Positions 1-9,969 are shown, counted from the stretch's first letter. The stretch: DNA of 64,000 bases from Geitlerinema sp. S16 (GCA_011390275.1 JAABST010000016.1:1-64000), one strand, 5' to 3'. The notes: generated by a model from the sequence alone, not told the origin. Made by a program: numbers and translations.

Positions 1-406
1 AATAAGATCCTTCGTAATGCCCATTCTCTCGTTCGACAGTTGATAATGTGGAACGCTACAAAGCCCAGAAAAGGCCAAATTGAGAATTGCTGTATGGCCT
101 CAGTCTTTGCATTTAGCCTATGAAATAAAATAATATTTTCTAAAACCTTATTCTATGAATTTATCTTGGTTTTATGAATTATATAGCAGAAGCCGATTAG
201 ATTAGGACACTCTCGTCTAAGTTGAAAACCGCACTATTTGCTTCGCAAAGGCTACGCCAACGACTCCGCTCAGTGCTCTCAGCTTTTTTTGATACGTCCT
301 AAGCAAATCGTTTTTTGCTATATAGAGTTGCTATAGTTTAACTTGACACCGTTTAGCTGAATAAAGAGCGTCAGTCTATGTTTAGTTTTACCTCAGAGGA
401 TATTTC
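1..406. other. Non-coding region upstream of the 116-aa gene
   Basis: No convincing gene is seen in this 406-base stretch. It holds one miniature inverted-repeat element (182-322), and the rest is AT-rich. A TTGACA hexamer lies at about 342-347, but no well-spaced -10 box follows it, so no promoter is called. Confidence 0.6.
182..322 (+). repeat. Miniature element type 1, copy A (141 bp)
   Basis: The element begins TATAGCAGAAGCCGATT and ends with the imperfect reverse complement AATCGTTTTTTGCTATA. Inside is a GC-rich core containing CTACGCCAACGACTCCGCTC. Two further copies of nearly equal length lie at 16309-16450 (opposite orientation) and 34276-34414. There is no coding capacity. The TATA-type termini suggest a non-autonomous element that targets TA, as IS630/Tc1-mariner relatives do. 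That assignment is inference. Confidence 0.75.
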
Positions 407-757
407 ATGCTTAAGCAGCAATTTTTACGTCTACAGGGGTTTACTCGGGCGGATCGGATACAACTTACTACTGATGTAAGTCAAGCAATCAGTCGCTCAG
501 GAGCCTGGATTACTGACTTCCATCAGTATTCAAACGTATTGATCTGCATAAATTTTGAGGTGCCATGTAGTGATGTACAGAAACTGTCTGAAGCCCTGCA
601 ACAAACTAATCTAAAACTGAGCGAAGATAGCCTGGTTCAGCTTATGCAGGATGTTAATTCATCAAGCAACAATATAGATCTAGTGGGAACTCTACAGATT
701 ACTTTTATTCATGATGAACCTGATTTATTCCGCGAAATTCCTGCCGTTCCAGGATGA
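407..757 (+). CDS. Hypothetical protein, 116 aa
   Basis: I do not recognise this protein. It is a small soluble-looking protein of 116 residues with no signal peptide and no membrane segment. Aromatic and beta-prone stretches in the first half and middle (around residues 30-55) flank a helical region at about 55-85, and the C-terminus is acidic and Pro-rich. The ATG follows a purine-rich stretch (AGAGGATATTTC) that can serve as a ribosome-binding site. The gene stands alone, converges on sdhA and shares a hairpin terminator with it. Moderately AT-rich codon use fits a real, weakly conserved cyanobacterial gene. Confidence 0.6.
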   Translation: MLKQQFLRLQGFTRADRIQLTTDVSQAISRSGAWITDFHQYSNVLICINFEVPCSDVQKLSEALQQTNLKLSEDSLVQLMQDVNSSSNNIDLVGTLQITFIHDEPDLFREIPAVPG

Positions 758-786
758 AGTCCGAGTTTTTAGAAAACTCGGACTTC
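756..786. terminator. Bidirectional hairpin between convergent genes
   Basis: Two 14-15-nt arms (GAAGTCCGAGTTTT and its complement) are separated by only 1-2 bases. The hairpin lies between the 3' ends of the 116-aa gene and sdhA, so it can end both transcripts. The same palindrome family recurs at 16169, 33981, 49798 and, degenerate, at 51141. Confidence 0.7.
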
Positions 787-828
787 TGGAATCTCTAAGA
801 TCCTGGGATTCGACTTCGGAACTGTGAC

Positions 829-2556
829 CTAATATTTGCGTTCCTTCGGCTCAAACATACCCAAGACAACCGGCATGTGGGTAATCTCAACGCCAGCAGG
901 CGAGTAATAGGCCAGGGTGTGCTTGAGAAATTTGCTATCGTCGCGCGTCGGGAAATCCTCGCGAGAATGAGCGCCCCGGCTTTCCTGACGTTGCAACGCC
1001 GAATGCAAAATCGTTTGCGCCACCACCGTCAGGCTTTCGATTTCCATCGCTTCGATCAGCTCTGTATTCCAAAGTTTGCCTCGATCGCCCAGCACCGTCC
1101 GTCGCGCCCGATCGCAAATCGCGTTTAACCGCTCCAGCCCCTCGCGCATCACCTCATCGGTACGAAACACGCTGCAATGCTCGCTCATGCAGTCTTGCAA
1201 ATCCTGGCGGACAGCGTCGATCCGTTCACCATCGCGCCGATCGAGCAATGCCTGCACGCGCACGTTTGCTTCCCGGAGATATTTTGCCACGTCGATCTCC
1301 GGCTGCTTATAGGTCGGTAGATCCTCCGCGATCGCCTGTCCCGTCAGCTTGCCGTACACCACACATTCCAGTAGCGAATTACTCCCCAAACGGTTCGCGC
1401 CATGGACAGAGACGCAGGCACATTCACCCGCCGCGTAGAGTGCGTGGGTTAAGCCGTCGGCACTCGATCGCACCTGACCGCGCGTATTCACCGGAATTCC
1501 CCCCATCGAGTAATGTGCCGTCGGACGCACCGGCATCGGCTCCTCGGCGGCATCAACGCCCGCCAAACGGTGCGCCTCTTCCCAACAAAACGGCACGCGC
1601 TCCATGATCTTCTCGCGACCCAAATGACGCAGATCTAGATGGACAAACGGGCCACCCGCCGAACCGTCGAGTTTGACCCCCCGACCGGCGCGAACTTCCA
1701 GAGTGATCGCCCGCGAGGTGATGTCACGCGGCGCAAGTTCCATTTGGTTCGGCGCGTAGGTTTCCATGAACCGATCGCCGTGGACATTCCGCAGATACGC
1801 CCCCTCGCCGCGCACCGCTTCGGAAATCAACACCCCCGCTGGATAGAGTCCCGTGGGGTGAAACTGCACAAACTCCATGTCTTCCAAAGGCAAGCCGCAC
1901 TGTGCCGCCATCGCCAGCCCGTCGCCCGTGGAGGCGTAATCATTCGAGGTCGTATTAAACACACGGCCATAGCCACCCGTCGCCAGCATCACCGCGCGGG
2001 CGCGAATCACTTCGATGCGTCCGGTTTCGATGTGGTAGACCACGATCCCCTTGGCCGTACCGTCTTCGACGATCGTCCGCATCACGTACCATTCCTCGTA
2101 CACCGTGACGCCGTAGCGCTTCAGGTTATTGACCAGCTCGTGCAGGATGGCGTGGCCGGTTTTATCGGCGGCGTAGCAGGTACGGCGATGGGAGTGACCA
2201 CCAAAGGCACGCTGGGCGATACGGCCATCGTCGAGCCGCGAGAACAGCACGCCCATGTGTTCGAGATCGATGACGACGTTGGGGGCTTCCTGGGTCAGAA
2301 GCGCGACGGCGTCTTGATCGGCGAGATAGTCGGAGCCTTTGACCGTATCGAAGGCGTGAGCTTCCCAGCTATCGGTATCGTCCACATTTTTAAGGGTGGC
2401 AGCGATTCCGCCTTGGGCGGCGACGGAGTGCGATCGAATCGGGTGGGTTTTGGCGATGACGGCGATCGAAGCGTCGGGGCGCGATCGGGCGATCTCGACG
2501 GCGGCACGGGTTCCGGCGAGGCCACCGCCAACGATGATGACGTCATGTTCCAGCAT
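829..2556 (-). CDS. sdhA: Succinate dehydrogenase/fumarate reductase flavoprotein subunit
   Basis: This is the flavoprotein subunit that oxidises succinate to fumarate. In cyanobacteria it works with an iron-sulfur SdhB and feeds electrons to the plastoquinone pool at the membrane. The 575-residue length is normal for the family. An N-terminal dinucleotide-binding motif (VGGGLAG, near residue 9) binds FAD. His43 in RSHSVAAQGG is the expected site of covalent FAD attachment. The substrate-site motif QFHPTG and the arginine-bearing PRDITSR are present, as is the C-terminal EHGANRLG-like motif (here VHGANRLGSNS). SdhB is not adjacent. The scattered arrangement of SDH genes is usual in cyanobacteria. 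Confidence 0.95.
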   Translation of the reverse strand: MLEHDVIIVGGGLAGTRAAVEIARSRPDASIAVIAKTHPIRSHSVAAQGGIAATLKNVDDTDSWEAHAFDTVKGSDYLADQDAVALLTQEAPNVVIDLEHMGVLFSRLDDGRIAQRAFGGHSHRRTCYAADKTGHAILHELVNNLKRYGVTVYEEWYVMRTIVEDGTAKGIVVYHIETGRIEVIRARAVMLATGGYGRVFNTTSNDYASTGDGLAMAAQCGLPLEDMEFVQFHPTGLYPAGVLISEAVRGEGAYLRNVHGDRFMETYAPNQMELAPRDITSRAITLEVRAGRGVKLDGSAGGPFVHLDLRHLGREKIMERVPFCWEEAHRLAGVDAAEEPMPVRPTAHYSMGGIPVNTRGQVRSSADGLTHALYAAGECACVSVHGANRLGSNSLLECVVYGKLTGQAIAEDLPTYKQPEIDVAKYLREANVRVQALLDRRDGERIDAVRQDLQDCMSEHCSVFRTDEVMREGLERLNAICDRARRTVLGDRGKLWNTELIEAMEIESLTVVAQTILHSALQRQESRGAHSREDFPTRDDSKFLKHTLAYYSPAGVEITHMPVVLGMFEPKERKY

Positions 2557-2746
2557 GTACTCTCTCAGTTGCGGGGAGGGGTTTGATACATCCCACTATA
2601 GAAAGTTTGGCGGTGTCGCTGCTCTCTGAGGGGTGGTTTGGCTGGATTTTGATACAAAACACAATTTTGTAGCGCCCAGTTTTGTCGCACTGGCGTCTTG
2701 ACAGCTTCGGGATGCCTGCCTTTTCCCTGAGTGTGTCAGGAGCGGG

Positions 2747-4636
2747 CTAGGTTTCGGGGGGTTGCGCGGTACAGGCCGCATCGAGGATGACAAAATCGGC
2801 GTGACCAAAAACGGCGCACCGATCGAGATCCGTCGCCAAAATTGGCACGCGCCCAGCTTCTAAATCCGCGATCGCCGTCGCGATCGCCTTAACAAGCGGA
2901 TCGTCCTGAAACTCTGACTTCACGACCTTACCGAGTCGCTTATCGTCACGGATCGCGTCGGCCTGAAAGCTCGATCGCCGCGCCAGCCAAAAGCCCAGAT
3001 CGTAGCGTTCGACAAAATCGGCGATCTGTTGACGATCGGCGCTAAAAAAGGTCGAAATCGTGTCCACGCCGCGCTGCTTGAGCGGTAGATAGTAGCCCAG
3101 TTGGTAGGGGATGGCGTATTCAAAACCGAAGACGATCGATCGTTGGGCAAAGCTCGGCAGATTATTCATTTCGCCGTCGATTCCGGCGATCTTTGTGTCG
3201 ATGGGGGTCGATCGCAAAAAGGCATAAACTTCGGGTGCGCCACCGGTTTGGTAGGCCGGATGGAACGTATCCGCAAGCCAGAGCGGTGATGCGGCCACCG
3301 AGACAATCATCGCTAGTCCAATAATGCGACCACCGACGCGACAAATTGCGCCGATCGCGGTGATAGCGGCGAAGGCTCGACCTTGCGGCATGGGTTGCAT
3401 TGATCCACGCGATCCAAAACGTTTCGCCCACTGCCAAAGTCCATCAACCCAGAGCGTAATCGCGATCGCCGAGGCGATCGCCATCAGCAGCTTAAGGTTG
3501 TGGTGAGCGTAGCGGCTCGGTAGATGTAGACGAAACAGCACCAGATGCGCCAAACCGAACAGGCTCACGCTACTGAGCAACCACCACCGCAGCAGCACAG
3601 CTCGCGGATCGATCGCTGCCGCTAGGGGGAATTGGCGCGGAAATTTGAGAGTCAGGGGTAAGAGAATGCCCAGCCAGAGGAACAGCGGCGTTCGATCGGG
3701 AAAAAATCCACTACGCTCGCCGGTTAGCCAAAAGCGCACAAAATCATCATTAAAAAACTGGCTCCGTCCCCGAGACCAAAACTCCGCTGACTGACGGGCT
3801 TGTTCGAGGCTAATCGTTTCGCCGTAATCACCGCTGGTTAGTGCGTAGATCAGAACGGCGACGATCGCCACCGCCCATAGACTGAGCCAAAAGATTACGG
3901 TTGGGCGATCAATCTCGCGATCTTGATTTGCACTCGCCAACTTCACACGTCGCGCGAATCCTGGGAGTGCGGTCACGCCTGCGCCGATGAAAGCGATCGT
4001 GCCCTCCACGATCACGTATTGCGGGTAAAACGACGCCGTCAGCCCGATCGCGATCACCGCCCACCACCAGTGCCGCCGCACGACGCCGTAGAGAAACAGC
4101 GACAGCATTAAATAGACAAACCCGCGCGGTGTTCCCGAGGCCACATCATCTTTCATCCACAGCGACAGATTGAGGATCGCCGTCGCGAGAAACCCCGTCA
4201 AGGGCAACGGCAACAGCTCGATCGTCAGGCCGTACACCGCGATCGTCGTCGCGAGGGCAATCAACACCGGCACGATGTGATTGAACTCGAACGGGGCGAT
4301 GCCGACCAGCGAGGCGAGGCGATACAGCGTGGTGTAGCCGATCGGGGCGACGTCTTGGAAATAATCGGCGATCGGGTCATTCGGGAACAGATCCGGATTG
4401 GCAAAACGTGCCATCCAAAACACGTGCTGACGGGCATCGTCTTGGATTACCAGCGGATCGCTCAGAGCCTCATGGATCACGTATAGCCCTGTCAGCAGCG
4501 AAAATAATAAACTTGCCGCAAGGCCGATCGCCCGGTGTCGTTGACGGGGCTGGGGTTGAGTCAGACGATCAGTGAAGTATCCGAATCGTGTTGTAAGTGT
4601 CGTGTGATCTGACGTGCGATCGGGCGGGTATGGCAT
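2747..4636 (-). CDS. Polytopic membrane protein, possibly GT-C-like
   Basis: This 629-residue protein has a short basic N-terminus (about residues 1-35), then roughly eleven hydrophobic segments alternating with loops to about residue 450, and a soluble C-terminal domain of about 170 residues. The first large loop after membrane segment 1 contains an acidic cluster (IQDDARQHVF). GT-C glycosyltransferases and related polyprenyl-phosphate-sugar enzymes carry acidic residues at this position, so a glycosyl-transfer role is possible. That is inference from topology only. No catalytic motif was identified with certainty, and no neighbour supports a pathway. The ATG start at 4636 leaves the first membrane segment at about residue 38. 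Confidence 0.7.
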   Translation of the reverse strand: MPYPPDRTSDHTTLTTRFGYFTDRLTQPQPRQRHRAIGLAASLLFSLLTGLYVIHEALSDPLVIQDDARQHVFWMARFANPDLFPNDPIADYFQDVAPIGYTTLYRLASLVGIAPFEFNHIVPVLIALATTIAVYGLTIELLPLPLTGFLATAILNLSLWMKDDVASGTPRGFVYLMLSLFLYGVVRRHWWWAVIAIGLTASFYPQYVIVEGTIAFIGAGVTALPGFARRVKLASANQDREIDRPTVIFWLSLWAVAIVAVLIYALTSGDYGETISLEQARQSAEFWSRGRSQFFNDDFVRFWLTGERSGFFPDRTPLFLWLGILLPLTLKFPRQFPLAAAIDPRAVLLRWWLLSSVSLFGLAHLVLFRLHLPSRYAHHNLKLLMAIASAIAITLWVDGLWQWAKRFGSRGSMQPMPQGRAFAAITAIGAICRVGGRIIGLAMIVSVAASPLWLADTFHPAYQTGGAPEVYAFLRSTPIDTKIAGIDGEMNNLPSFAQRSIVFGFEYAIPYQLGYYLPLKQRGVDTISTFFSADRQQIADFVERYDLGFWLARRSSFQADAIRDDKRLGKVVKSEFQDDPLVKAIATAIADLEAGRVPILATDLDRCAVFGHADFVILDAACTAQPPET

Positions 4637-4895
4637 GGGGAATCGATAACAGCGGTAGCGGCGATGATGACAAGAATGACACTAACGGCGATGTTGCTTC
4701 ACGTCTTTCAAACCGTCGAAGCACCAGCAGCGAGAGTCTAGAGCGTATAACAATCCGATCGTCAATCTCACAGGTTTAAAGGAAGGGTTAGAGGAACGGT
4801 TGCGGCCAAATCTCGCGCATCGAGAGAACGCAGACCCTAGAATAAAGGCAGCGTACTCGCGATTCGCGTTCGATTGACGACCCTTAAACTCCGCC

Positions 4896-5771
4896 ATGAA
4901 ACTGCCCCTATTCGGCCTCCGCGCCGACGACTTCCGCCACCCCCTCGACTTTGAGGCCACGACCACCCTCAAGCAAATTCCCGGTTTGCCGGTCTTGATT
5001 CGCAGCCTCCTTGGTGAAGTCGGCGAGCAGTTTTTTTACCTGGAAAATATTGCCTCTAGTATCCTCGTCGGCCCCAATCAACTCCCCGACCTCTACGCTC
5101 TGCTGCAAGATGCGGCTCGCGTGCTGGATGTCGAAGCGCCCCAGCTTTACGTTCGCCAAGACCCCAGCCCCAACGCCTACACCTTTGCGATGCGCGGACG
5201 ACAGCCCTTCGTGGTTGTTCATACCTCGTTAATCGACATGCTCGAACCGGACGAAGTGAAAGCCGTAATCGCGCACGAACTGGGTCATCTGAAATGTGAG
5301 CACGGGGTGTATCTGACGCTGGCGAATTTGTTGATGTTGGCGGCGGAGCAGATTCCGATGTGGGGTCAGCCGATCGTGGCGAATCTGGAAAGTCAGATGA
5401 TGGAATGGGTGCGCTGCGCCGAATTTAGTTGCGATCGGGCGGCATTATTAGCCATTCAAGACCCGCGTATCGTCGCGTCGGTTTTGATGAAACTCTCCGG
5501 CGGTTCGCCCAAACTGTCGCCCCTGCTCAATCTGGACGCCTTTATCGAGCAAGCCCGCGCTTACGATCGCATCGACGATAACGAAATTGGCGAACTGCTC
5601 AAACAAATGCAAACCGAGCAGCTTTCGCACCCTGTCCCGGTGCTTCGCGCTCGCGAGATCGATCGCTGGTCGCGCACCCGTGAATATCAAGGCTTGTTAA
5701 ATGCGGCATCAAATGGCTATAATAATCACTCGAATGACAAAACGTCTTCGGGCAAGTGGCGGAATTGGTAG
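4896..5771 (+). CDS. M48-family metallopeptidase
   Basis: This is a zinc metalloprotease of the M48 (HtpX/Ste24-like) family, 291 residues. The zinc motif HELGH is at residues 127-131. A downstream glutamate in EFSCDRAAL supplies the third ligand, and the sequence SFxxDRAA-type is characteristic of the family. Membrane segments are weak: only a hydrophobic helix after the active site (about residues 140-160) is seen, so it may be peripheral. Its likely role is membrane-protein or general protein quality control. The last seven codons lie inside the tRNA-Leu gene, and the TAG stop is supplied by the D-loop. This end is therefore species-specific, and the conserved fold ends well before it. Confidence 0.88.
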   Translation: MKLPLFGLRADDFRHPLDFEATTTLKQIPGLPVLIRSLLGEVGEQFFYLENIASSILVGPNQLPDLYALLQDAARVLDVEAPQLYVRQDPSPNAYTFAMRGRQPFVVVHTSLIDMLEPDEVKAVIAHELGHLKCEHGVYLTLANLLMLAAEQIPMWGQPIVANLESQMMEWVRCAEFSCDRAALLAIQDPRIVASVLMKLSGGSPKLSPLLNLDAFIEQARAYDRIDDNEIGELLKQMQTEQLSHPVPVLRAREIDRWSRTREYQGLLNAASNGYNNHSNDKTSSGKWRNW

Positions 5772-5831
5772 ACGCAGCACACTCAAAATGTGCCGACTTC
5801 GGTTGTGAGGGTTCGAGTCCCTCCTTGCCCA
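5750..5831 (+). tRNA. trnL-CAA: tRNA-Leu (anticodon CAA)
   Basis: The 82-nt gene has acceptor arms GGGCAAG and CTTGCCC and the class-II D-arm TGGCGGAATTGGTAGACGC. Its anticodon loop is CTCAAAA, giving anticodon CAA, which reads UUG leucine codons. A variable arm and the T-loop GGTTCGAGTCC follow. CCA is not encoded. The 5' end overlaps the 3' end of the M48 protease gene by 22 nt on the same strand. Confidence 0.96.
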
Positions 5832-5877
5832 TCGTTAAAAACAATCACCAACAATCACCCCGCGCGACGGTTATCGA

Positions 5878-6444
5878 CTATCGACCGGCGGCACAGTAGC
5901 GATTGAACTCCGACGATAGCGTCTCCAGTTGACGGGCGATCGCATGGGCGTCAGCTCCGTGACGCTTGACGTTGGCTTGCGATCGCTTCAGCTCCTTCAG
6001 CATTTCCGCATCCGGCTTGGCGCTCGTAATGCGCCTTACCTCATCGGCCATCTTGCCGTAGGCGTCCCCAAGCTGTTGATACAAACTGACAAACTGGGCT
6101 TGATAGTCCGCGATGCGTTCATTGGGCAGCTCCAACACCCGCAGATCGGTCGCGATCGCCTGCAAGCTATTCGCCAAGGTCTCGATCGCCTTGGGATCTG
6201 TCCCCTGAAACTCCAAAATACGTACGTAACCGCGATCGACCACCTCGATCGTCTGTTGGCATTGCAGCGTTCGCTGACGCTGCTGCCACACGCGCCACCC
6301 GCCCCAAATTCCAGCCGAAAAGACGAGCAGGATGGCCAAGCCCGCCGGTATAGCAGCGCCCCAGTTCCAGGCGGCAGACACTATGGGGGGGGATGTTTTT
6401 GCCGTTGAAGATCCGGAAGGCAGACGATCGGGCGTATCAGACAT
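5878..6444 (-). CDS. Single-pass membrane protein, 188 aa, unknown function
   Basis: I do not recognise this protein. A Ser/Pro-rich N-terminus of about 25 residues precedes one strong membrane segment at roughly residues 28-50. A mostly helical soluble domain then follows, rich in Gln, Arg and Glu with heptad-like spacing, which suggests a coiled coil from about residue 55 to 165. The topology fits a bitopic protein with the helical part on one side of the membrane. It lies downstream of tRNA-Leu in convergent orientation. No partner gene is adjacent. Confidence 0.65.
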   Translation of the reverse strand: MSDTPDRLPSGSSTAKTSPPIVSAAWNWGAAIPAGLAILLVFSAGIWGGWRVWQQRQRTLQCQQTIEVVDRGYVRILEFQGTDPKAIETLANSLQAIATDLRVLELPNERIADYQAQFVSLYQQLGDAYGKMADEVRRITSAKPDAEMLKELKRSQANVKRHGADAHAIARQLETLSSEFNRYCAAGR

Positions 6445-6594
6445 GGCTTCAAAGCTCAGTGCAAGCGCATTCCATCATCGCACCCACTGCCGCGATCGCG
6501 ACGTTCCCTCAAATCAAGCCCCAACTCCGTAGCCATGCTCCATCGATGAATGAGATTCACTGAAGCGATCGTCGGCTAACAATTGTTTAATTTT

Positions 6595-6643
6595 GTATAA
6601 AAGAATACAGTAATTCTCAAGACACCTAAAAAATTGTTATATT
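6595..6643 (+). promoter_or_regulatory. NtcA-type box and -10 upstream of the pirA-like gene
   Basis: GTA-N8-TAC, the exact consensus of the nitrogen regulator NtcA, is present at 6595-6608 (GTATAAAAGAATAC). A TATATT hexamer that could be the -10 lies at 6638-6643, 29 nt further on. The usual spacing for NtcA activation is about 22 nt. The site may therefore act in repression or fine control rather than as a standard class-II activator site. Confidence 0.5.
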
Positions 6644-6699
6644 AACAGTGGCCGCCAAGGTCAACCTCTTTAAAAACGTCACCATAAACGCTACACGCC

Positions 6700-6855
6700 A
6701 TGCTTAGACTTCGTCGCAAATCCCAACAGCACGCTGCACGCGCCCATCGCGATACCCTACTCAAAGTTCTAGAGCGTCGGATGGAATCCGCTCGTGAGAA
6801 AGGTGATAATCAACTCCTGCGTCAGCTTGAAGCTGAGGCGCAATATCTCAGCTAG
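6700..6855 (+). CDS. pirA: PirA-like small PII-interacting regulator (51 aa)
   Basis: This 51-residue, strongly basic and helical protein has the core ERRMESAREKGDNQLLRQLE and ends EAQYLS. From memory, that pattern and length match the cyanobacterial PirA family (Synechocystis Ssr0692). PirA binds the nitrogen sensor PII and so reduces activation of N-acetylglutamate kinase and arginine synthesis. The start is the first ATG after the NtcA-like promoter. An intrinsic terminator follows at 6919, so it is a single-gene unit. Expression controlled by nitrogen status would fit the GTA-N8-TAC box upstream. The family assignment rests on recall of the motif, not on a search. Confidence 0.6.
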   Translation: MLRLRRKSQQHAARAHRDTLLKVLERRMESAREKGDNQLLRQLEAEAQYLS

Positions 6856-6918
6856 GGTGATGTTTGCGAATTCTTGATTTTGCTCGCTGCACGGTTGCTT
6901 TTTCATGGGTTTGTGAAA

Positions 6919-6951
6919 AGCAGTGATTAGACTCTAATCGCTGCTTTTTTT
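6919..6951 (+). terminator. Rho-independent terminator of the pirA-like gene
   Basis: The stem AGCAGTGATTA pairs with TAATCGCTGCT (one G-U pair) across a short GACTC-type loop and is followed directly by seven T residues. It lies 64 nt after the stop codon. Confidence 0.85.
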
Positions 6952-7120
6952 GCGGATGATTTCGGTGAACTTGGCTCGGTTTTGAGCCGGTTTCAAGAGC
7001 GCAATTAGGGTGGGATGACCCTGAAATGACCGATGATTTTGCCATTGGACAAGACTTAACAGCACCTTAACCCCCGAATCTGACACAATCCAAGACACGA
7101 TCGCCCCAACGGCGCAGATC

Positions 7121-7186
7121 GACTTAAGCTTGCACGCATCCCCGGGGTTCAAGCCGGATTTAAGTCAGCATCGCTCGGGGATGCGT
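7121..7186 (+). promoter_or_regulatory. Interleaved inverted repeats (possible pseudoknot) in the sqdB leader
   Basis: Arm A (GACTTAAGCTTG, 7121-7132) pairs with 7150-7154 and 7160-7166 around a small bulge. Arm B (ACGCATCCCCG, 7134-7144) lies in the loop of A and is perfectly complementary over 11 nt to CGGGGATGCGT at 7176-7186. The order A-B-A'-B' is the topology of an H-type pseudoknot, or of two mutually exclusive hairpins. The sqdB start codon is about 98 nt downstream. Confidence 0.45.
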
Positions 7187-7196
7187 CAGAGGATAG

Positions 7197-8444
<1,248 letters not shown>

Positions 8445-8594
8445 CGGCGATCGGCTCTGTTTTTCCTCTAGTTTTTCCAGTTGCCGTTTGACTGAACTCT
8501 TGCAATCGATCGCCGAGACTTTTGGAACGCTTGGCGATCGATTTTTAGCTGATTCTCAACGGAGTTCTTTTAAGGTTCATTTCACGTTATATCC

Positions 8595-8709
8595 ATAGCA
8601 AAAACATAGAAGATTGGGACATTTGTGGCGGGCGCATTGCCATGTTGCTCCGACGGGGCAAACATTTCTGATATGTCCAACCGTCCTAACTATTGATGCC
8701 TTTGCTATA
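8595..8709. repeat. TIR element between sqdB and sqdX, related to type 1
   Basis: The left end ATAGCAAAAACATAGAAG is the imperfect reverse complement of the right end GATGCCTTTGCTAT, and both continue into GGGAC/GTCC-type sequence. The ATAGCAAA terminus matches the type 1 elements, but the core differs. The element splits the sqdB-sqdX unit without interrupting a gene. Confidence 0.5.
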
Positions 8710-8743
8710 GCATCCATTCACATAATATTGGGACATAAACCCC

Positions 8744-9877
8744 ATGCGTATCGCGCTTTTTACCGAAACCTTCGTTCCGAAAGTCGATGGCATCGTCACC
8801 CGCCTGAAGCACACAGTGGAACATCTGCAACGGGCGGGCGATGAGGTGTTGGTGTTTTCGCCGGATGGCGGCGTTAAGGAGTACAAGGGCGCAAAAATTC
8901 ACGGCGTGCCGGGTTTTCCGCTGCCAATGTATCCCGAGTTGAAGTTAGCGATTCCGAGCGCTAAGTTACGCCCGGCGATCGAAAAATTTCGGCCTGATCT
9001 GATCCACATTGTGAATCCTGCGGTGCTTGGCCTGGGTGGGCTTTTCTACGCGAAAAAGCTCGATATTCCACTAGTCGCGTCGTATCACACGCACCTGCCT
9101 CAATATCTCCATCACTACGGCTTCGGGATGTTTGAGGAATTGCTGTGGGCGCTGTTGCGGGGGGTTCATAACCAGGCGGCGCTGAATTTGTGTACCTCAA
9201 CGGCGATGGTGAGCGAGTTAAGTGATCACGGCATTGAGCGCACGGATTTGTGGCAGCGTGGCGTTGATACGGAGATGTTCCAGCCGCATTTGTATAGTCC
9301 GAAGATGCGCGATCGCCTCACTCAGGGTCACCCTGACGCGCCGCTCTTGCTCTACGTCGGGCGACTGTCGGCGGAGAAAGAAATCGAAAATATTAAGCCC
9401 GTTTTAGAATCCATTCCCAATGCTCGTCTGGCGTTGGTCGGTGATGGCCCGAATCGCCAAGCGCTCAAGGCGCATTTTGCGGGAACCCATACAAATTTTG
9501 TCGGCTATCTCCAAGGGCTAGAACTCGCGGCGGCGTTTGCCTCGTCAGATGCTTTTCTCTTCCCGTCGCGGACGGAAACCCTGGGGCTGGTGCTGCTTGA
9601 AGCGATGGCGGCGGGCTGTCCGGTGGTGGCGGCGGGGACGGGTGGCATTACCGATATCGTCACCGATGGGGAGAATGGCTATCTGTTTGATCCGAGTGAT
9701 GCGAACGGTGCGATCGAGGCGACTCGACGCTTACTCGCGAACCAAGCCGAGCGCGAAACGTTGCGAGCCAATGCACGCGCTGAAGCCGAGCGCTGGGGCT
9801 GGGCGGCGGCGACGGCGCAGTTGCGTCAGTATTACCGTGAAGTGGTAGCTCGATCGCGCCTGAGTGCGGTGGCCTAA
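8744..9877 (+). CDS. sqdX: Sulfoquinovosyltransferase (SQDG synthase)
   Basis: This GT4-family glycosyltransferase moves sulfoquinovose from UDP-sulfoquinovose to diacylglycerol, the last step of SQDG synthesis at the thylakoid or cytoplasmic membrane. The 377-residue length is typical. The N-terminal domain starts MRIALFTETFVPKVDGIV, with the loop that binds the acceptor. The C-terminal domain carries the donor-site pattern E-x7-E (SRTETLGLVLLEAMAAG) and a GEN motif after it. The direct neighbour upstream makes its substrate, which makes the assignment firm. The start ATG is the family start. Confidence 0.95.
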   Translation: MRIALFTETFVPKVDGIVTRLKHTVEHLQRAGDEVLVFSPDGGVKEYKGAKIHGVPGFPLPMYPELKLAIPSAKLRPAIEKFRPDLIHIVNPAVLGLGGLFYAKKLDIPLVASYHTHLPQYLHHYGFGMFEELLWALLRGVHNQAALNLCTSTAMVSELSDHGIERTDLWQRGVDTEMFQPHLYSPKMRDRLTQGHPDAPLLLYVGRLSAEKEIENIKPVLESIPNARLALVGDGPNRQALKAHFAGTHTNFVGYLQGLELAAAFASSDAFLFPSRTETLGLVLLEAMAAGCPVVAAGTGGITDIVTDGENGYLFDPSDANGAIEATRRLLANQAERETLRANARAEAERWGWAAATAQLRQYYREVVARSRLSAVA

Positions 9878-9882
9878 GCTGC

Positions 9883-9927
9883 TGGAATTGCCAGAATTGT
9901 TGGAATTATTGGAATTATTGGAATTTC
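9883..9927 (+). repeat. 9-bp tandem repeat after sqdX
   Basis: Five consecutive units of a 9-bp motif are present. The last three are close to TGGAATTAT and the first two (TGGAATTGC, CAGAATTGT) are degenerate. The array begins seven bases after the sqdX stop codon and lies between the convergent sqdX and RTX genes. Confidence 0.7.
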
Positions 9928-9969
9928 TTAAACGGCTCGAACGTCTCGCGGCGATCGCGCCAGCTTCGG

